Counted from the stretch's first letter, positions 25,137 to 35,886 are shown. The stretch: DNA of 64,000 nucleotides from Staphylococcus shinii (GCF_017583065.1 NZ_JAGEVL010000003.1:310001-374000); one strand, 5' to 3'. Translations and numbers: made by a program. Notes: a model not told the origin generated them from the sequence alone.

Positions 25137-25838
25137 ATGGGGAATGAGGCGCATATGACTTTTAAACAAGGTGTAAAAGCGTGTATTCCTACTTTGTTAG
25201 GTTACGCTGGTGTTGGTCTATCTTTTGGAATTGTTGCAGTGGCCTCGGGTTTTAGTATGTTGGAAATTATTTTACTTTGTTTGCTAGTATATGCGGGCGC
25301 GGCACAGTTTATTATTTGTGCGCTTGTTATTTCTGGTACCCCTATATCTGCAATTATATTGACGACGTTCATTGTGAACTCAAGAATGTTTTTATTAAGT
25401 ATGACACTTGCGCCAAGTTATAAAAACTATAGTTTATTAAATAGAATCGGTCTTTCTACATTAGTAACAGATGAAACATTTGGCGTAGCAATTACGCCAC
25501 ACTTAAAAGGTGAGAAAATCAATGACCGTTGGTTACATGGGCTAAATGTCACGGCATATGTGTTTTGGACATTTGCGTGTATTATTGGCGCGGTCTTTGG
25601 AAAATACATACATCAACCAGAATCGCTAGGATTAGATTTCGCAATTACGGCTATGTTTATTTTCTTAGCTGTTTCACAATTTGAAGGGATTAGACGTTCA
25701 AAAATAAATATATATTTTGTATTGATTATATGCGTGATTGTAATGATGTTTGCCTTAAGTTTATTTATGCCTTCATATTTAGCTATTATATTAGCTTCGA
25801 CAATTGCAGCGCTAATTGGGGTGGTGATGGAACGTTGA
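25137..25838 (+). CDS. azlC: AzlC-family branched-chain amino acid exporter, large subunit
   Basis: A 233-residue membrane protein with about six helices and the AzlC signature Gly-Ala-Ala-Gln-Phe (about 58-62) followed by the Asn-Ser-Arg-Met segment. AzlC and AzlD form a two-component exporter for branched-chain amino acids and analogues. It overlaps azlD (TTGA), which supports co-translation. Confidence 0.88.
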   Translation: MGNEAHMTFKQGVKACIPTLLGYAGVGLSFGIVAVASGFSMLEIILLCLLVYAGAAQFIICALVISGTPISAIILTTFIVNSRMFLLSMTLAPSYKNYSLLNRIGLSTLVTDETFGVAITPHLKGEKINDRWLHGLNVTAYVFWTFACIIGAVFGKYIHQPESLGLDFAITAMFIFLAVSQFEGIRRSKINIYFVLIICVIVMMFALSLFMPSYLAIILASTIAALIGVVMER

Positions 25839-26164
25839 CAACGACAATACATATGTTAACAATTATCGTGTTATGCGGCGTGGTAACGTGGATCACGCGT
25901 ATTATTCCGTTCATTTTGATAACTAAGATAAAGCTATCTGAAGGCGTGATTAAATGGCTTTCATTTATTCCAATTACATTATTCACCGCTTTAATTATCG
26001 ACGGACTTATCGAGCAACAAGATGGCGTGGTGGGTTATAGTATTAACGTGCCATTCTTAATAACTATGCTACCGACGATTGTCATTGCTGTGATATCACG
26101 CAGTTTAACAATTACTATACTTAGTGGCATTGTCATTATGGCAGTATTACGTTGGGTATTTTAA
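25835..26164 (+). CDS. azlD: AzlD-family branched-chain amino acid exporter, small subunit
   Basis: About 109 residues with four hydrophobic helices and the early motif Thr-Trp-Ile-Thr-Arg-Ile-Ile-Pro-Phe typical of AzlD. The TTG at 25835 overlaps the azlC stop and has GGTGATGG upstream; an ATG at 25853 is an alternative. The longer in-frame region upstream overlaps azlC and is spurious. Confidence 0.85.
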   Translation: MTTTIHMLTIIVLCGVVTWITRIIPFILITKIKLSEGVIKWLSFIPITLFTALIIDGLIEQQDGVVGYSINVPFLITMLPTIVIAVISRSLTITILSGIVIMAVLRWVF

Positions 26165-26295
26165 ACAATCCTATTGAAGTAAGTTATATTATCCGTTAAA
26201 CTAAAAATAATTAGAAAATTGAGATATTTCAGATTATACTAATACATTAACTTTATCTGAATTTATAAGCATAGTTTTATACAATTAAAATCAAA

Positions 26296-26392
26296 TCTTA
26301 TTTCGAGAAGCTGAGGGACTTGGCCCGTGGACGCTTCAGCAACCGGCTTATAAAGTACGGTGCTAATACCAACGATAGACTCGAATGATAAG
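26296..26392 (+). ncRNA. SAM-I riboswitch (S-box)
   Basis: Conserved S-box core: the GAG of P1/P2 junction, AGGGACTTGGCCC, and CAGCAACCGG, with closing P1 arms CTTAT and ATAAG. It binds S-adenosylmethionine and here controls metX. The downstream hairpin at 26400-26436 is the terminator. Confidence 0.93.
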
Positions 26393-26399
26393 TATTTTT

Positions 26400-26436
26400 A
26401 ACTTCTTACTTATTTTATGAGTGGGGAGTTTTTTTA
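26400..26436 (+). terminator. SAM riboswitch expression-platform terminator
   Basis: Arms AACTTCTTACTTA and TGAGTGGGGAGTT pair with several G-U pairs and are followed by TTTTTTT. Formed when SAM is bound, stopping transcription before metX. Confidence 0.85.
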
Positions 26437-26454
26437 CTAAGTAGGAGGTAAAAC

Positions 26455-27423
26455 ATGACGAATTATACGGTTGATACATTAGAATTAGGACCATTCACAA
26501 CAGAGTCAGGTGAATTCATCTCAAACTTAAAACTGCGTTATGAACATGTAGGATTAAAAGGACAACCACTTGTTGTGGTTTGTCACGCTTTAACAGGCAA
26601 TCATTTAACGTATGGGACAAATGAAAATCCTGGTTGGTGGAGAGGTATTATTGACGGTGGTTATATGCCTATTAATGATTACCAGTTTTTGACATTTAAT
26701 GTTATTGGTAGCCCTTATGGTTCAAGTTCTGCGTTAACAGACCCAAACTTCCCTGAAACACTTACGTTAAGAGATATCGTACGTGCGATAGAATTCGGTA
26801 TTGAAACATTAGGCTTTGAAAAGATTAATATATTAATTGGTGGTTCATTAGGTGGCATGCAAGCAATAGAGTTATTATATAATCGTAAATTTCATGTTGA
26901 AAAAGCAGTGATTCTTGCTGCTACAGACAAAACATCATCTTATAGTCGTGCGTTTAATGAGATAGCGAGACAAGCGATTCATTTAGATAATAAAGAAGGT
27001 ATGAGTATTGCAAGACAGTTAGGATTTTTAACATATCGTTCGTCTAAGAGTTATGATAAGCGCTTTTCACCAGATCAAGTTGTAACTTATCAAAAACATC
27101 AAGGTAATAAATTTATGAATCATTTTGATTCTCTATGCTATTTAACACTCCTGGACGTCTTAGACAGCCATGACGTAGATAGAGGACGCAACGATGTAGA
27201 TGAAGTGTTTAGTAATTTAGATACTAAAGTAATGACGATGGGCTTCACAGATGATTTGTTATATCCAGATGACTTGGTAAGTGCCGTGGGAAAACGTTTT
27301 AAATATCATAAACATTTCTTTGTTCCAGATAACGTAGGTCATGATGGCTTTTTACTGAATTTTAATGACTGGGCTCCTAATTTATATCACTTCTTAAAAG
27401 TATATAAAATTAAAAGAAAATGA
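26455..27423 (+). CDS. metX: Homoserine O-acetyltransferase
   Basis: A 322-residue alpha/beta-hydrolase of the MetX family. The nucleophile elbow is Gly-Gly-Ser-Leu-Gly-Gly-Met-Gln (Ser about residue 140). The catalytic Asp and His are near the end (Asp-Asp-Leu-Leu and Gly-His-Asp-Gly-Phe). It acetylates homoserine at the entry to methionine synthesis. Control by the SAM riboswitch directly upstream confirms the pathway. Ribosome site AGTAGGAGG. Confidence 0.93.
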   Translation: MTNYTVDTLELGPFTTESGEFISNLKLRYEHVGLKGQPLVVVCHALTGNHLTYGTNENPGWWRGIIDGGYMPINDYQFLTFNVIGSPYGSSSALTDPNFPETLTLRDIVRAIEFGIETLGFEKINILIGGSLGGMQAIELLYNRKFHVEKAVILAATDKTSSYSRAFNEIARQAIHLDNKEGMSIARQLGFLTYRSSKSYDKRFSPDQVVTYQKHQGNKFMNHFDSLCYLTLLDVLDSHDVDRGRNDVDEVFSNLDTKVMTMGFTDDLLYPDDLVSAVGKRFKYHKHFFVPDNVGHDGFLLNFNDWAPNLYHFLKVYKIKRK

Positions 27424-27742
27424 TTTAATAACACTAATATATATTCAATTTTAGGATGGGACTGTATGACTACTTTCGATAGGGGAGGGTAGACTAACGT
27501 ATATAGTACATCCTTTTTTGTGTAAGCATTTAAGATGAGTGACATAAAGTGAAATTTTAATGTAGCAATATTTGGAAGGTAGCATCGTAAAATGTTGGTT
27601 AGTCTATTCGTTTAATAAATTCGTAACTATATAAAGTGTAGTATATCGTTATCTTCTGTATTTGGATTGCCAATAATTGTATAAAAGTTTTAAAGAGGTT
27701 AAAATAATAGTTATAGTCAAAAATAGTATGGGAGTGGCGAAA
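27424..27742. other. Spacer between metX and the YybS-like gene
   Basis: Holds a terminator-like hairpin after metX and a partial copy of the dispersed repeat at 27484-27498. The rest is AT-rich with nothing else that I can support. Confidence 0.5.
27453..27518 (+). terminator. Probable terminator downstream of metX
   Basis: Outer arms GGATGGGACTGTAT and ATATAGTACATCC pair with one bulge and enclose a large loop, followed by TTTTTT. It resembles the GGAC-type hairpins after glpT and dnaN. Confidence 0.65.
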
Positions 27743-28654
27743 TTGTTTTCAAAAATATACCCTAAAGTAACTGTGCTTAGTATCTTAACGCTAATCGTAG
27801 TAGCTTTAGCTTTACATATATTACCTCCGTTAGGCCTGGTGTTAAGTATCTTTGCTACGATTCCAGGTATTATCTTATGGCATAAGTCTATTGAATCATT
27901 CGGTTTAACAGCAGTCATTACAGTAGTGTTAACAACATTATTAGGTAATATATTTGTGTTAAGCACCATGGTCATCATACTCTTAGTGAGTTTTGTGATT
28001 GGCCAATTATTGAAAGAACGTACATCTAAAGAACGCATACTCTATATAACAACTACATATATTAGTATGTTCTCGTTAATTGCGTTTATGGGACTACAAA
28101 CGTTTGATAAAATACCGAGTTCTACAATTTTGGTAAAACCAGTGAAAGATTACATGCATAACGTCGTTTCTGGAATTGCGGGAAGCGCTGAATACAAGCA
28201 AATGCTTGAAGAAGGTTTTCGCCAAATGTCAGTTCAATTACCAAGTTATGTAATTATCGCAGTATTTCTACTTATTTTAATCAATTTAATTATTACTTTT
28301 CCAATTTTACGTAAGTTCAAAATCGCTACACCAATATTTAAACCATTATACGCTTGGCAAATGAAACGCTCGCTATTATGGATGTATATTATTGTCTTGA
28401 TTTGTGTTATGTTTGCGAGCCAAGCAGGGACTTTCCAAAGTATCGTTTTAAACTTTGAAATTGTGTTATCATTATGTATGTATATTCAGGGCTTAAGTGT
28501 TATTCACTTTTTCGGAAAGGCAAAATCAATGCCAACCGCGCTTTCTGTGTTATTCATGGTTATAGGGACAGCTTTAATGCCATTAACACATATTGTAAGT
28601 CTCCTGGGTGTTATAGATTTGTGTATTAACTTAAAAAGTATCATTAAAAAATGA
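27743..28654 (+). CDS. YybS-family (DUF2232) membrane protein
   Basis: About 303 residues with roughly eight hydrophobic helices. It stands before gdpP, as DUF2232 proteins do in Firmicutes; the molecular function is not established. A TTG start at 27743 fits GGGAG 8 bp upstream; an in-frame ATG at 27728 overlaps that site. The gap to gdpP is 14 bp, so one operon. Confidence 0.82.
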   Translation: MFSKIYPKVTVLSILTLIVVALALHILPPLGLVLSIFATIPGIILWHKSIESFGLTAVITVVLTTLLGNIFVLSTMVIILLVSFVIGQLLKERTSKERILYITTTYISMFSLIAFMGLQTFDKIPSSTILVKPVKDYMHNVVSGIAGSAEYKQMLEEGFRQMSVQLPSYVIIAVFLLILINLIITFPILRKFKIATPIFKPLYAWQMKRSLLWMYIIVLICVMFASQAGTFQSIVLNFEIVLSLCMYIQGLSVIHFFGKAKSMPTALSVLFMVIGTALMPLTHIVSLLGVIDLCINLKSIIKK

Positions 28655-28668
28655 TTTGAGGTGGAAAA

Positions 28669-30636
28669 ATGAACCGTCAATCCACTAAAAAAGCGTTAGT
28701 TTTACCATTTATTATTATGGCGCTCACAGCAATTGCACTTGTAGTAGTTTGGTTTGTTTTTAACCAGCTCATTGCAGGCATAGCGACAGTTGTATTAGTG
28801 ATTATTATTGTAGTAACAGCAATAATGGTAAGACAAGCTTTGCAGAAATTAGATAGCTATGTTGATAATCTAAGCGGTCATATCTCCGAAGGCAATAATA
28901 TCGCAATTAAAAGTTTGCCAATCGGTATGATTATCTTAGATGAAAATGAAAACATAGAGTGGATGAACAAATTTATGTCGGAACGCTTAACGCGTAATGT
29001 AATTTCCGATCCAGTTAATGAAGTATATCCTAATATCTTAAAACAATTAGAAAAAACACAAGAAGTTGAGATTTCTGAAAACGAGTACCACTACCGCGTA
29101 CGTTATTCTGAGAAAGAACATGTATTATATTTCTTCGACATTACTGAAGAAGTACAAACAAATAAGTTATATGAAGATTCTAAACCAATTATTGCTACAT
29201 TGTTCTTAGACAATTATGACGAGATTACGCAAAATATGAATGACACACAAAAATCAGAGATTAACTCAATGGTTACGCGTGTGATTAGTAGATGGGCTAG
29301 CGAGCATAACATTTATTTCAAACGTTATAGCTCTGATCAATTTGTTGCTTATTTAAATCAAGATATATTAAACAACATAGAAGCAACAAACTTTAGTATT
29401 TTAAGCCAGTTGCGTGAAAAAAGCGTTGGTTATCGTGCACAATTAACATTGAGCATTGGTGTCGGAGAAGGGTCGGAAGATTTAATAGATTTAGGAGAAC
29501 TATCGCAATCAGGCTTAGATTTAGCCCTAGGACGCGGTGGTGATCAGGTTGCTATCAAGAATATGAACGGAAATGTACGTTTCTATGGTGGTAAGACTGA
29601 CCCAATGGAAAAACGTACACGAGTTAGAGCACGCGTTATATCACATGCGCTTAAAGATATTCTGATGGAAGGTGACAAAGTTATTATCATGGGGCATAAA
29701 CGTCCTGACTTAGATGCAATCGGTGGTGCAATTGGTGTTTCACGTTTTGCAATGATGAATAACTTAGACGCGTATATCGTCTTAAATGATTCTGACATTG
29801 ATCCAACATTACGACGTGTTATGGACGCAGTAAATGAAAAACCAGAATTAAAAGATCGTTTTATCACATCGGATGAAGCATGGGATATTATGACTTCTAA
29901 GACAACGTTAGTCATTGTAGATACGCATAAACCTGAAATGGTCATTGATGAAAATATTTTAAATAAAGCTAACCGTAAAGTGGTCATTGATCATCATAGA
30001 CGTGGTGAAAGCTTTATTTCAAGTCCATTACTTGTTTATATGGAACCATATGCAAGTTCAACTGCAGAGCTTGTGACAGAGTTACTTGAGTATCAACCGA
30101 CAGAACAACGTTTAACACGTTTAGAATCAACAGTAATGTTTGCTGGTATTATTGTAGATACACGTAACTTTACGTTACGTACAGGTTCTAGAACCTTTGA
30201 TGCAGCAAGTTACTTACGTGCGCACGGCGCAGATACAATATTGACACAACATTTCTTGAAAGATGATCTTGATACGTATATCAATCGTACTGAATTGATT
30301 CAAACAGTGAAACTACAAGAAAACGGCGTGGCTATTGCACACGGTTCGAACGATAAAATTTATCATCCTGTTACAGTTGCACAAGCTGCCGATGAACTGT
30401 TAAGTTTAGATGGTGTAGAGGCTTCGTACGTAATTGCAAGAAGAGAAGAAAATGTAATAGGTATGTCTGCCCGCTCACTTGGTGCTGTCAATGTGCAGTT
30501 AACAATGGAAGCGCTTGGTGGTGGTGGCCATTTAACTAATGCAGCCACACAGTTAAAAGACGTAACAGTGGATGAAGCGATAGAAAAATTACAACAAGCT
30601 ATAACAGAACAAATGAGTAGGAGTGAAAATGCATGA
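28669..30636 (+). CDS. gdpP: Cyclic-di-AMP phosphodiesterase GdpP
   Basis: 655 residues. Two N-terminal membrane helices (about 8-55), a PAS-like domain, a degenerate GGDEF domain, then DHH (Val-Ile-Asp-His-His-Arg-Arg near 443) and DHHA1 (Gly-Gly-Gly-Gly-His near 620). It degrades c-di-AMP; loss-of-function raises beta-lactam tolerance in staphylococci. This copy looks intact. It overlaps rplI by 4 bp (ATGA). Confidence 0.95.
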   Translation: MNRQSTKKALVLPFIIMALTAIALVVVWFVFNQLIAGIATVVLVIIIVVTAIMVRQALQKLDSYVDNLSGHISEGNNIAIKSLPIGMIILDENENIEWMNKFMSERLTRNVISDPVNEVYPNILKQLEKTQEVEISENEYHYRVRYSEKEHVLYFFDITEEVQTNKLYEDSKPIIATLFLDNYDEITQNMNDTQKSEINSMVTRVISRWASEHNIYFKRYSSDQFVAYLNQDILNNIEATNFSILSQLREKSVGYRAQLTLSIGVGEGSEDLIDLGELSQSGLDLALGRGGDQVAIKNMNGNVRFYGGKTDPMEKRTRVRARVISHALKDILMEGDKVIIMGHKRPDLDAIGGAIGVSRFAMMNNLDAYIVLNDSDIDPTLRRVMDAVNEKPELKDRFITSDEAWDIMTSKTTLVIVDTHKPEMVIDENILNKANRKVVIDHHRRGESFISSPLLVYMEPYASSTAELVTELLEYQPTEQRLTRLESTVMFAGIIVDTRNFTLRTGSRTFDAASYLRAHGADTILTQHFLKDDLDTYINRTELIQTVKLQENGVAIAHGSNDKIYHPVTVAQAADELLSLDGVEASYVIARREENVIGMSARSLGAVNVQLTMEALGGGGHLTNAATQLKDVTVDEAIEKLQQAITEQMSRSENA

Positions 30637-31079
30637 AAGTAATATTCACACAAGATGTAAAAGGTAAAGGTAAAAAAGGCGAAGTTAAAGACGTACCAGT
30701 AGGCTATGCAAACAACTTCTTATTAAAGAAAAATTATGCAGTAGAAGCAACACCTGGTAATTTAAAACAATTAGAACAAAAAAATAAAGCTGCAGAAGCA
30801 GAGCGTCAACAAGAAATTGAGGATGCTAAGCAATTAAAAGCACAATTAAGTGAAATTGAAGTCGAAGTGTCTGCTAAAACAGGCGAAGGCGGTAAATTAT
30901 TTGGTTCAGTAAGTACGAAACAAATCACGCAAGCATTACAAGAACAACACAACATTAAAATTGATAAACGTAAAATGGATCTCCCAAACGGTATTCATGC
31001 ATTAGGTTACACTAACGTACCAGTTAAATTAGATAAAGAAGTTGAAGGTACAATCCGTGTACACACAGTTGAACAATAA
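30633..31079 (+). CDS. rplI: 50S ribosomal protein L9
   Basis: 148 residues with the L9 N-terminal signature Val-Lys-Gly-Lys-Gly-Lys-Lys-Gly-Glu...Gly-Tyr-Ala-Asn-Asn-Phe-Leu, a long connecting helix, and the C-terminal domain. It starts within the gdpP stop, so the two are translationally coupled. Confidence 0.97.
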   Translation: MKVIFTQDVKGKGKKGEVKDVPVGYANNFLLKKNYAVEATPGNLKQLEQKNKAAEAERQQEIEDAKQLKAQLSEIEVEVSAKTGEGGKLFGSVSTKQITQALQEQHNIKIDKRKMDLPNGIHALGYTNVPVKLDKEVEGTIRVHTVEQ

Positions 31080-31109
31080 TAGTGGATTGAGATATGAGGT
31101 GTAATCACA

Positions 31110-32510
31110 ATGGATGGAATGTATGAACAAAATCAAATGCCACACAGTAATGAGGCTGAACAGTCTGTCTTAGGTGCCATTATCATAGATCCAGAATTAA
31201 TCAACACAACTCAGGAAGTATTACTTCCTGAGTCATTTTATAGAGGCGCACATCAACACATCTTTAGAGCAATGATGAACCTCAATGAAGATAACAGAGA
31301 TATTGATGTGGTAACCATTATGGATCAATTGACACAAGACGGTCGATTGAATGAAGCGGGTGGTCCTCAATATCTTGCAGAATTATCAAGTAATGTGCCG
31401 ACAACACGTAATATCCAATACTATACCGAGATTGTATTTAAGCACGCAACTAAACGTAAATTAATACAAACTGCAGATAGTATTGCGAATGATGGTTATA
31501 ATGATGAGCTGGAACTAGATACGATACTTAACGACGCTGAACGTCGTATATTAGAATTATCATCCTCACGTGAAAGTGATGGATTTAAGGATATTCGAGA
31601 TGTACTTGGTGAAGTATATGAGAATGCGGAATTATTAGATCAAAACAGTGGTCAAACGCCAGGTATTCCAACGGGATATCGAGATTTAGACCAGATGACA
31701 GCAGGATTCAACCGCAATGATTTAATCATTTTGGCAGCACGTCCCTCAGTAGGTAAGACTGCCTTCGCGCTTAATATTGCGCAAAAAGTTGCAACACACG
31801 AAGATCATTTTTCAGTAGGTATATTCTCACTAGAGATGGGTGCAGATCAACTTGCAACACGTATGATTTGTAGTTCAGGGAATGTAGACTCTAACCGCCT
31901 GAGAACAGGTATGATGACTGAAGAGGACTGGAATCGGTTTACTATAGCGGTTGGTAAATTATCACGTACGAAGATATTTATCGATGATACGCCAGGTATC
32001 CGTATTACAGATATTCGTTCTAAGTGTCGTCGTTTAAAACAAGAACACGGTTTAGATATGGTCGTTATTGATTACCTACAATTAATTTCTGGTAGTGGTT
32101 CGCGCTTTTCAGATAACAGACAACAAGAAGTTTCTGAAATTTCACGTACATTAAAGGCAATTGCCAGAGAGTTAGAATGTCCTGTTATTGCACTAAGTCA
32201 GTTATCACGTGGCGTTGAGCAACGTCAGGATAAACGACCGATGATGAGTGATATTCGTGAGTCAGGTTCTATCGAGCAAGATGCCGATATCATCGCTTTC
32301 TTATATCGTGATGATTATTATAATCGTGGCGAAGACGAAGAAGACGATGATGATACGAACTTCGAACCTCAAACAAATGATGAAAATGGGGAAATTGAAA
32401 TTATCATCGCTAAGCAACGTAATGGTCCTACAGGTACAGTAAAGCTACACTTTATGAAACAATACAACAAGTTTACAGATATAGACTATGCACATGCCGA
32501 AATGGGATAA
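31110..32510 (+). CDS. dnaB: Replicative DNA helicase (DnaB type)
   Basis: 466 residues. The N-terminal primase-interaction domain begins Pro-His-Ser-Asn-Glu-Ala-Glu-Gln-Ser-Val-Leu-Gly. The RecA-like domain has Walker A Ala-Arg-Pro-Ser-Val-Gly-Lys-Thr-Ala near residue 210 and Walker B Val-Val-Ile-Asp-Tyr-Leu-Gln. In the Bacillus nomenclature this gene is dnaC. An acidic insert (Glu-Glu-Asp-Asp-Asp-Asp) lies near residue 411. Followed by a strong terminator. Confidence 0.95.
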   Translation: MDGMYEQNQMPHSNEAEQSVLGAIIIDPELINTTQEVLLPESFYRGAHQHIFRAMMNLNEDNRDIDVVTIMDQLTQDGRLNEAGGPQYLAELSSNVPTTRNIQYYTEIVFKHATKRKLIQTADSIANDGYNDELELDTILNDAERRILELSSSRESDGFKDIRDVLGEVYENAELLDQNSGQTPGIPTGYRDLDQMTAGFNRNDLIILAARPSVGKTAFALNIAQKVATHEDHFSVGIFSLEMGADQLATRMICSSGNVDSNRLRTGMMTEEDWNRFTIAVGKLSRTKIFIDDTPGIRITDIRSKCRRLKQEHGLDMVVIDYLQLISGSGSRFSDNRQQEVSEISRTLKAIARELECPVIALSQLSRGVEQRQDKRPMMSDIRESGSIEQDADIIAFLYRDDYYNRGEDEEDDDDTNFEPQTNDENGEIEIIIAKQRNGPTGTVKLHFMKQYNKFTDIDYAHAEMG

Positions 32511-32528
32511 AAAATAATAAAAATATTT

Positions 32529-32566
32529 TCCGTACGATAAATCATTTTTGAGTTTTATCGTACGGT
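32529..32566 (+). terminator. Terminator downstream of dnaB
   Basis: Perfect hairpin with arms CCGTACGATAAA and TTTATCGTACGG, followed by TTTTT. Confidence 0.9.
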
Positions 32567-32796
32567 TTTTGTTTCTTTTTGGTTCTTGAATTTCTTAGTA
32601 AGTATGTGTCTGGATTTGATGTATTTGTTCGATAAGACATTGGTATCACTAGCTTAAAGGTGCATATGAATTAGCTGATACTTTTTAAAAAAGAGAGTGA
32701 ATTATAGAAAATCAATGTTCGATTTTTGGTTTGCAATCTATCCACTGTATTGGTAAAATACGTAATGGTTAATCGAGAAAACTTGGAGGTGCTCAT

Positions 32797-34080
32797 ATGT
32801 CATCAATAGTAGTAGTTGGGACACAATGGGGAGACGAAGGTAAAGGTAAAATTACAGATTTCTTAGCAGAACAAGCAAACGTTATTGCACGTTTTTCAGG
32901 CGGTAATAATGCAGGTCATACTATTAAATTTGGTGGAGAAACATATAAATTACACTTAGTACCATCTGGTATTTTTTATAAAGAAAAATTAGCAGTTATT
33001 GGTAACGGTGTCGTTGTAGATCCAGTGGCACTATTAAAAGAATTAGATGCTTTAAATGAAAGAGGTATTTCAACAGATAACTTACGTATTTCAAACCGAG
33101 CACAAGTTATTTTACCTTATCATATTAAGCAAGATGAATATGAAGAAGAACGTCGTGGAGATAATAAAATTGGCACAACGAAAAAAGGCATTGGCCCTGC
33201 TTATGTAGATAAAGCACAACGTATTGGTATTCGTGTAGCAGATTTATTAGATAAAGAAACATTCGAAAGATTATTAACAGATAACATTGAATACAAAGGC
33301 GCATATTTCGAAGGCATGTTTGGTAAACCATGTCCATCATTCGACGAAATCTTTGAAACATACTATGCAGCCGGCCAACGTTTAGCTCCATTCGTTACTG
33401 ACACTGCAAAAGTTTTAGACGATGCATTTGTAGCAGAAGAAAAAGTATTATTCGAAGGCGCACAAGGTGTAATGTTAGATATCGATCATGGTACTTACCC
33501 ATTTGTTACTTCAAGTAACCCTGTTGCAGGTAATGTTACTGTCGGTGGCGGTGTAGGTCCAACATTCGTGTCTAAAGTTATTGGTGTATGTAAAGCATAT
33601 ACATCACGCGTAGGCGATGGTCCTTTCCCAACTGAACTATTTGATGATGACGGACACCATATTCGTGAAGTAGGCCGTGAATACGGTACAACTACAGGTC
33701 GTCCACGTCGTGTAGGTTGGTTCGATTCAGTTGTATTACGTCACTCTCGCCGTGCGAGCGGTATTACAGACTTATCAATCAACTCTATTGATGTGTTAAC
33801 AGGTCTAAAAGAAGTTAAAATCTGTACTGCCTATGAATTAGACGGTGAGGAAATCACTGAATATCCAGCAAACTTGAAAGACTTACAACGTTGTAAGCCA
33901 ATCTTTGAAACATTGCCTGGTTGGACAGAAGATGTAACAGGTTGTCGTTCATTAGATGAATTACCTGATAACGCACGTAGATATTTAGAGCGCATCTCTG
34001 AATTAAGTGATGTTAAGATTTCTATCTTCTCAGTAGGTCCAGACCGTAATCAAACAAACTTATTAAGTTCTTTATGGTAA
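32797..34080 (+). CDS. purA: Adenylosuccinate synthetase
   Basis: 427 residues with the N-terminal P-loop Gly-Asp-Glu-Gly-Lys-Gly-Lys (13-19), the IMP-binding Gly-Asn-Gly-Val-Val region and the C-terminal Ser-Val-Gly-Pro-Asp-Arg. It commits IMP to AMP synthesis. Ribosome site TTGGAGGTG. It stands alone with a terminator on each side. Confidence 0.97.
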   Translation: MSSIVVVGTQWGDEGKGKITDFLAEQANVIARFSGGNNAGHTIKFGGETYKLHLVPSGIFYKEKLAVIGNGVVVDPVALLKELDALNERGISTDNLRISNRAQVILPYHIKQDEYEEERRGDNKIGTTKKGIGPAYVDKAQRIGIRVADLLDKETFERLLTDNIEYKGAYFEGMFGKPCPSFDEIFETYYAAGQRLAPFVTDTAKVLDDAFVAEEKVLFEGAQGVMLDIDHGTYPFVTSSNPVAGNVTVGGGVGPTFVSKVIGVCKAYTSRVGDGPFPTELFDDDGHHIREVGREYGTTTGRPRRVGWFDSVVLRHSRRASGITDLSINSIDVLTGLKEVKICTAYELDGEEITEYPANLKDLQRCKPIFETLPGWTEDVTGCRSLDELPDNARRYLERISELSDVKISIFSVGPDRNQTNLLSSLW

Positions 34081-34111
34081 GTAATTAGTGCCAGTGAACT
34101 TCCATTAAAAG

Positions 34112-34162
34112 AAAACCTTGTAGTCATTCATTTAAAAAAATGATTTGGCTACAAGGTTTTTT
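34112..34162 (+). terminator. Bidirectional terminator between purA and the glycosyltransferase
   Basis: Arms AAAACCTTGTAGTC and GGCTACAAGGTTTT around an A-rich loop, with T residues following. It serves purA and the convergent gene at 34171. Confidence 0.85.
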
Positions 34163-34170
34163 GTATATAT

Positions 34171-35388
34171 TTATTTTTGCATCATGCAATGCGCGTCACG
34201 AAACTCTAAAATTTTATTAACAGCTAATTCATAACCGTATTGTTCATTATGCGAAGGGTCTTTAATCATATCTATATTGTTTTGATATGCATCTAAATTA
34301 TTAAGCATAGATAATACAGTTTGTTTCAATTGTTCTACAGTAAAGGTTTCTGAATTTAACTGCTGTCCGATATTTAAGTTTTCGATTTGTTGTGCTACAA
34401 CTGGTTGGTCTGCACTTTGTGGAAAAGCTAGCATAGGGACACCCATCATAATTGCTTCATTTGCGCTATTCATACCGGCATGTGTTAAGAATAATGAAGT
34501 GTATTGCAGTAATTCAGTTTGGGGCACAAACGTCTTTATAACAAAGTTGGAAGGTAGCTCATCAAAGTCTTCTATACGATTAGTTTCTCCAATAGAAACT
34601 ACAACTGTGACATCAATATCAGCCAATGCCTTAAAACACTTATTGAAAAATGGTACGTTTTCATTAAAAACAGTACCTAAAGAAATGTAGATAATTGGTT
34701 TAGACTGATCAATTTCTGCCATGAAATCTGAAGGCTGTGGCATGATGACAGACGGTCCAGCAAAGAAATAACGATTACTGTCAAATGTATCAGAGTGGAT
34801 TTGGAAATTTTGCATGACATACGAAATATTTAAGTCACCTGGATTATTCATTACTTCAAATCTTGAAGGAATTGAAATATCATAAGTTTGTTCTAAACGT
34901 GACTTTAAAATACTGAATTTTTTGTCCGCATCATCTTTTGCTTCAGCACTCAAATTTGTACTTAATTGATTTGTGAATTGATCAAATGAATCTTTAGTAT
35001 GTGCAAATGTTGTGACAGAAGAAATAGCAGGGATACCTAATTTTTGTGCCAACATATAGCCGCACCCAAACATAGAATCATAAATTATGTAGTCATAATG
35101 TTCATTTTCGATGTCTTTTAAAATTTTTGGTAAGAACAAATCTGTAGTATTTAACAAGCCATTCATGACGTTAAAGAGATTATCACGTCCATAAGTTGAA
35201 AAATGTGCCATCATGTCATCTGAATTAAATGTGCGTATTTCTACACCGATATCTTGAAGTCTATCTGTGAATTTATCGGTTGCGTAATATACGATTTCCT
35301 CACCTTTTTCTACTAATGTTTTACACACGGCTACTGTTGGATTTACATGTCCGGCAGAACCTGGGTTAATAAATAGTACTTTTGCCAA
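34171..35388 (-). CDS. MGT-family (GT1) UDP-glycosyltransferase
   Basis: A 405-residue GT-B enzyme of the macrolide-glycosyltransferase subgroup. It starts with Phe-Ile-Asn-Pro-Gly-Ser-Ala-Gly-His-Val-Asn-Pro, and has the sugar-nucleotide motif Phe-Leu-Thr-His-Ala-Gly-Met-Asn-Ser (about 312-320) and Gly-Val-Pro-Met-Leu-Ala-Phe-Pro near 329. It resembles Bacillus YjiC/YojK, which glucosylate flavonoids, macrolides and other small molecules. The acceptor is unknown. It lies alone between purA and the tRNA pair; I infer an accessory gene for detoxification of a plant or microbial compound. Confidence 0.82.
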   Translation of the reverse strand: MAKVLFINPGSAGHVNPTVAVCKTLVEKGEEIVYYATDKFTDRLQDIGVEIRTFNSDDMMAHFSTYGRDNLFNVMNGLLNTTDLFLPKILKDIENEHYDYIIYDSMFGCGYMLAQKLGIPAISSVTTFAHTKDSFDQFTNQLSTNLSAEAKDDADKKFSILKSRLEQTYDISIPSRFEVMNNPGDLNISYVMQNFQIHSDTFDSNRYFFAGPSVIMPQPSDFMAEIDQSKPIIYISLGTVFNENVPFFNKCFKALADIDVTVVVSIGETNRIEDFDELPSNFVIKTFVPQTELLQYTSLFLTHAGMNSANEAIMMGVPMLAFPQSADQPVVAQQIENLNIGQQLNSETFTVEQLKQTVLSMLNNLDAYQNNIDMIKDPSHNEQYGYELAVNKILEFRDAHCMMQK

Positions 35389-35695
35389 TTAAGTGCCTCC
35401 TCATATGTATTATTTAATTATTTTATCAAAATACATAGAAAACATAAAATATTTGAAATTTAATAAATGGTTTTGATATTAAAGTTTAATACATTGTTAT
35501 TGGTTTTTTAGTAGTAATACTTAAAGTTTAAGTACGATTTTGCCGGGGTTTTACCACGTTTTTATAGTTTTTTGTAAGTATAGGTAAAAAACATAGACAT
35601 TATACAATTAAGTTAGAAAATTATACTAATTTAATTTAAAAAAGAGCTTGTCATCTTGTTAAAGAGTTGGTATAATTTATTTTGTGCTTAAGAGA
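35389..35695. other. Spacer between the glycosyltransferase and tRNA-Glu
   Basis: About 300 bp, very AT-rich; it contains the tRNA promoter at its right end and the glycosyltransferase upstream region (ribosome site GGAGGCAC at the left end). I see nothing else. Confidence 0.5.
35648..35676 (+). promoter_or_regulatory. Promoter of the tRNA-Glu/tRNA-Asp unit
   Basis: TTGTCA, 17-bp spacer, TATAAT, 20 bp before tRNA-Glu. A near-ideal sigma-A promoter for a stable RNA. Confidence 0.85.
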
Positions 35696-35767
35696 GGCTC
35701 CTTGGTCAAGCGGTTAAGACACCGCCCTTTCACGGCGGTAACACGGGTTCGAGTCCCGTAGGAGTCA
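35696..35767 (+). tRNA. tRNA-Glu (anticodon TTC)
   Basis: 72-nt cloverleaf. The acceptor arm GGCTCCT pairs with AGGAGTC, the anticodon stem encloses the loop CTTTCAC, and the T arm carries GGTTCGAGTCC. The 3' CCA is encoded (35768-35770), unlike in the neighbouring tRNA-Asp. Confidence 0.96.
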
Positions 35768-35779
35768 CCATTTATTTTA

Positions 35780-35852
35780 GGTCTCGTAGTGTAGCGGTTA
35801 ACACGCCTGCCTGTCACGCAGGAGATCGCGGGTTCGATTCCCGTCGAGACCG
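35780..35852 (+). tRNA. tRNA-Asp (anticodon GTC)
   Basis: 73-nt cloverleaf. The acceptor arm GGTCTCG pairs with CGAGACC, the anticodon loop is CTGTCAC, and the T arm has GGTTCGATTCC. No CCA is encoded. Co-transcribed with tRNA-Glu. Confidence 0.96.
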
Positions 35853-35856
35853 TATA

Positions 35857-35886
35857 ATGCCCATCCAATAGGATGGGCATTTTTTT
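35857..35886 (+). terminator. Terminator of the tRNA unit
   Basis: Perfect 10-bp stem, arms ATGCCCATCC and GGATGGGCAT, loop AATA, then TTTTTT. Confidence 0.93.
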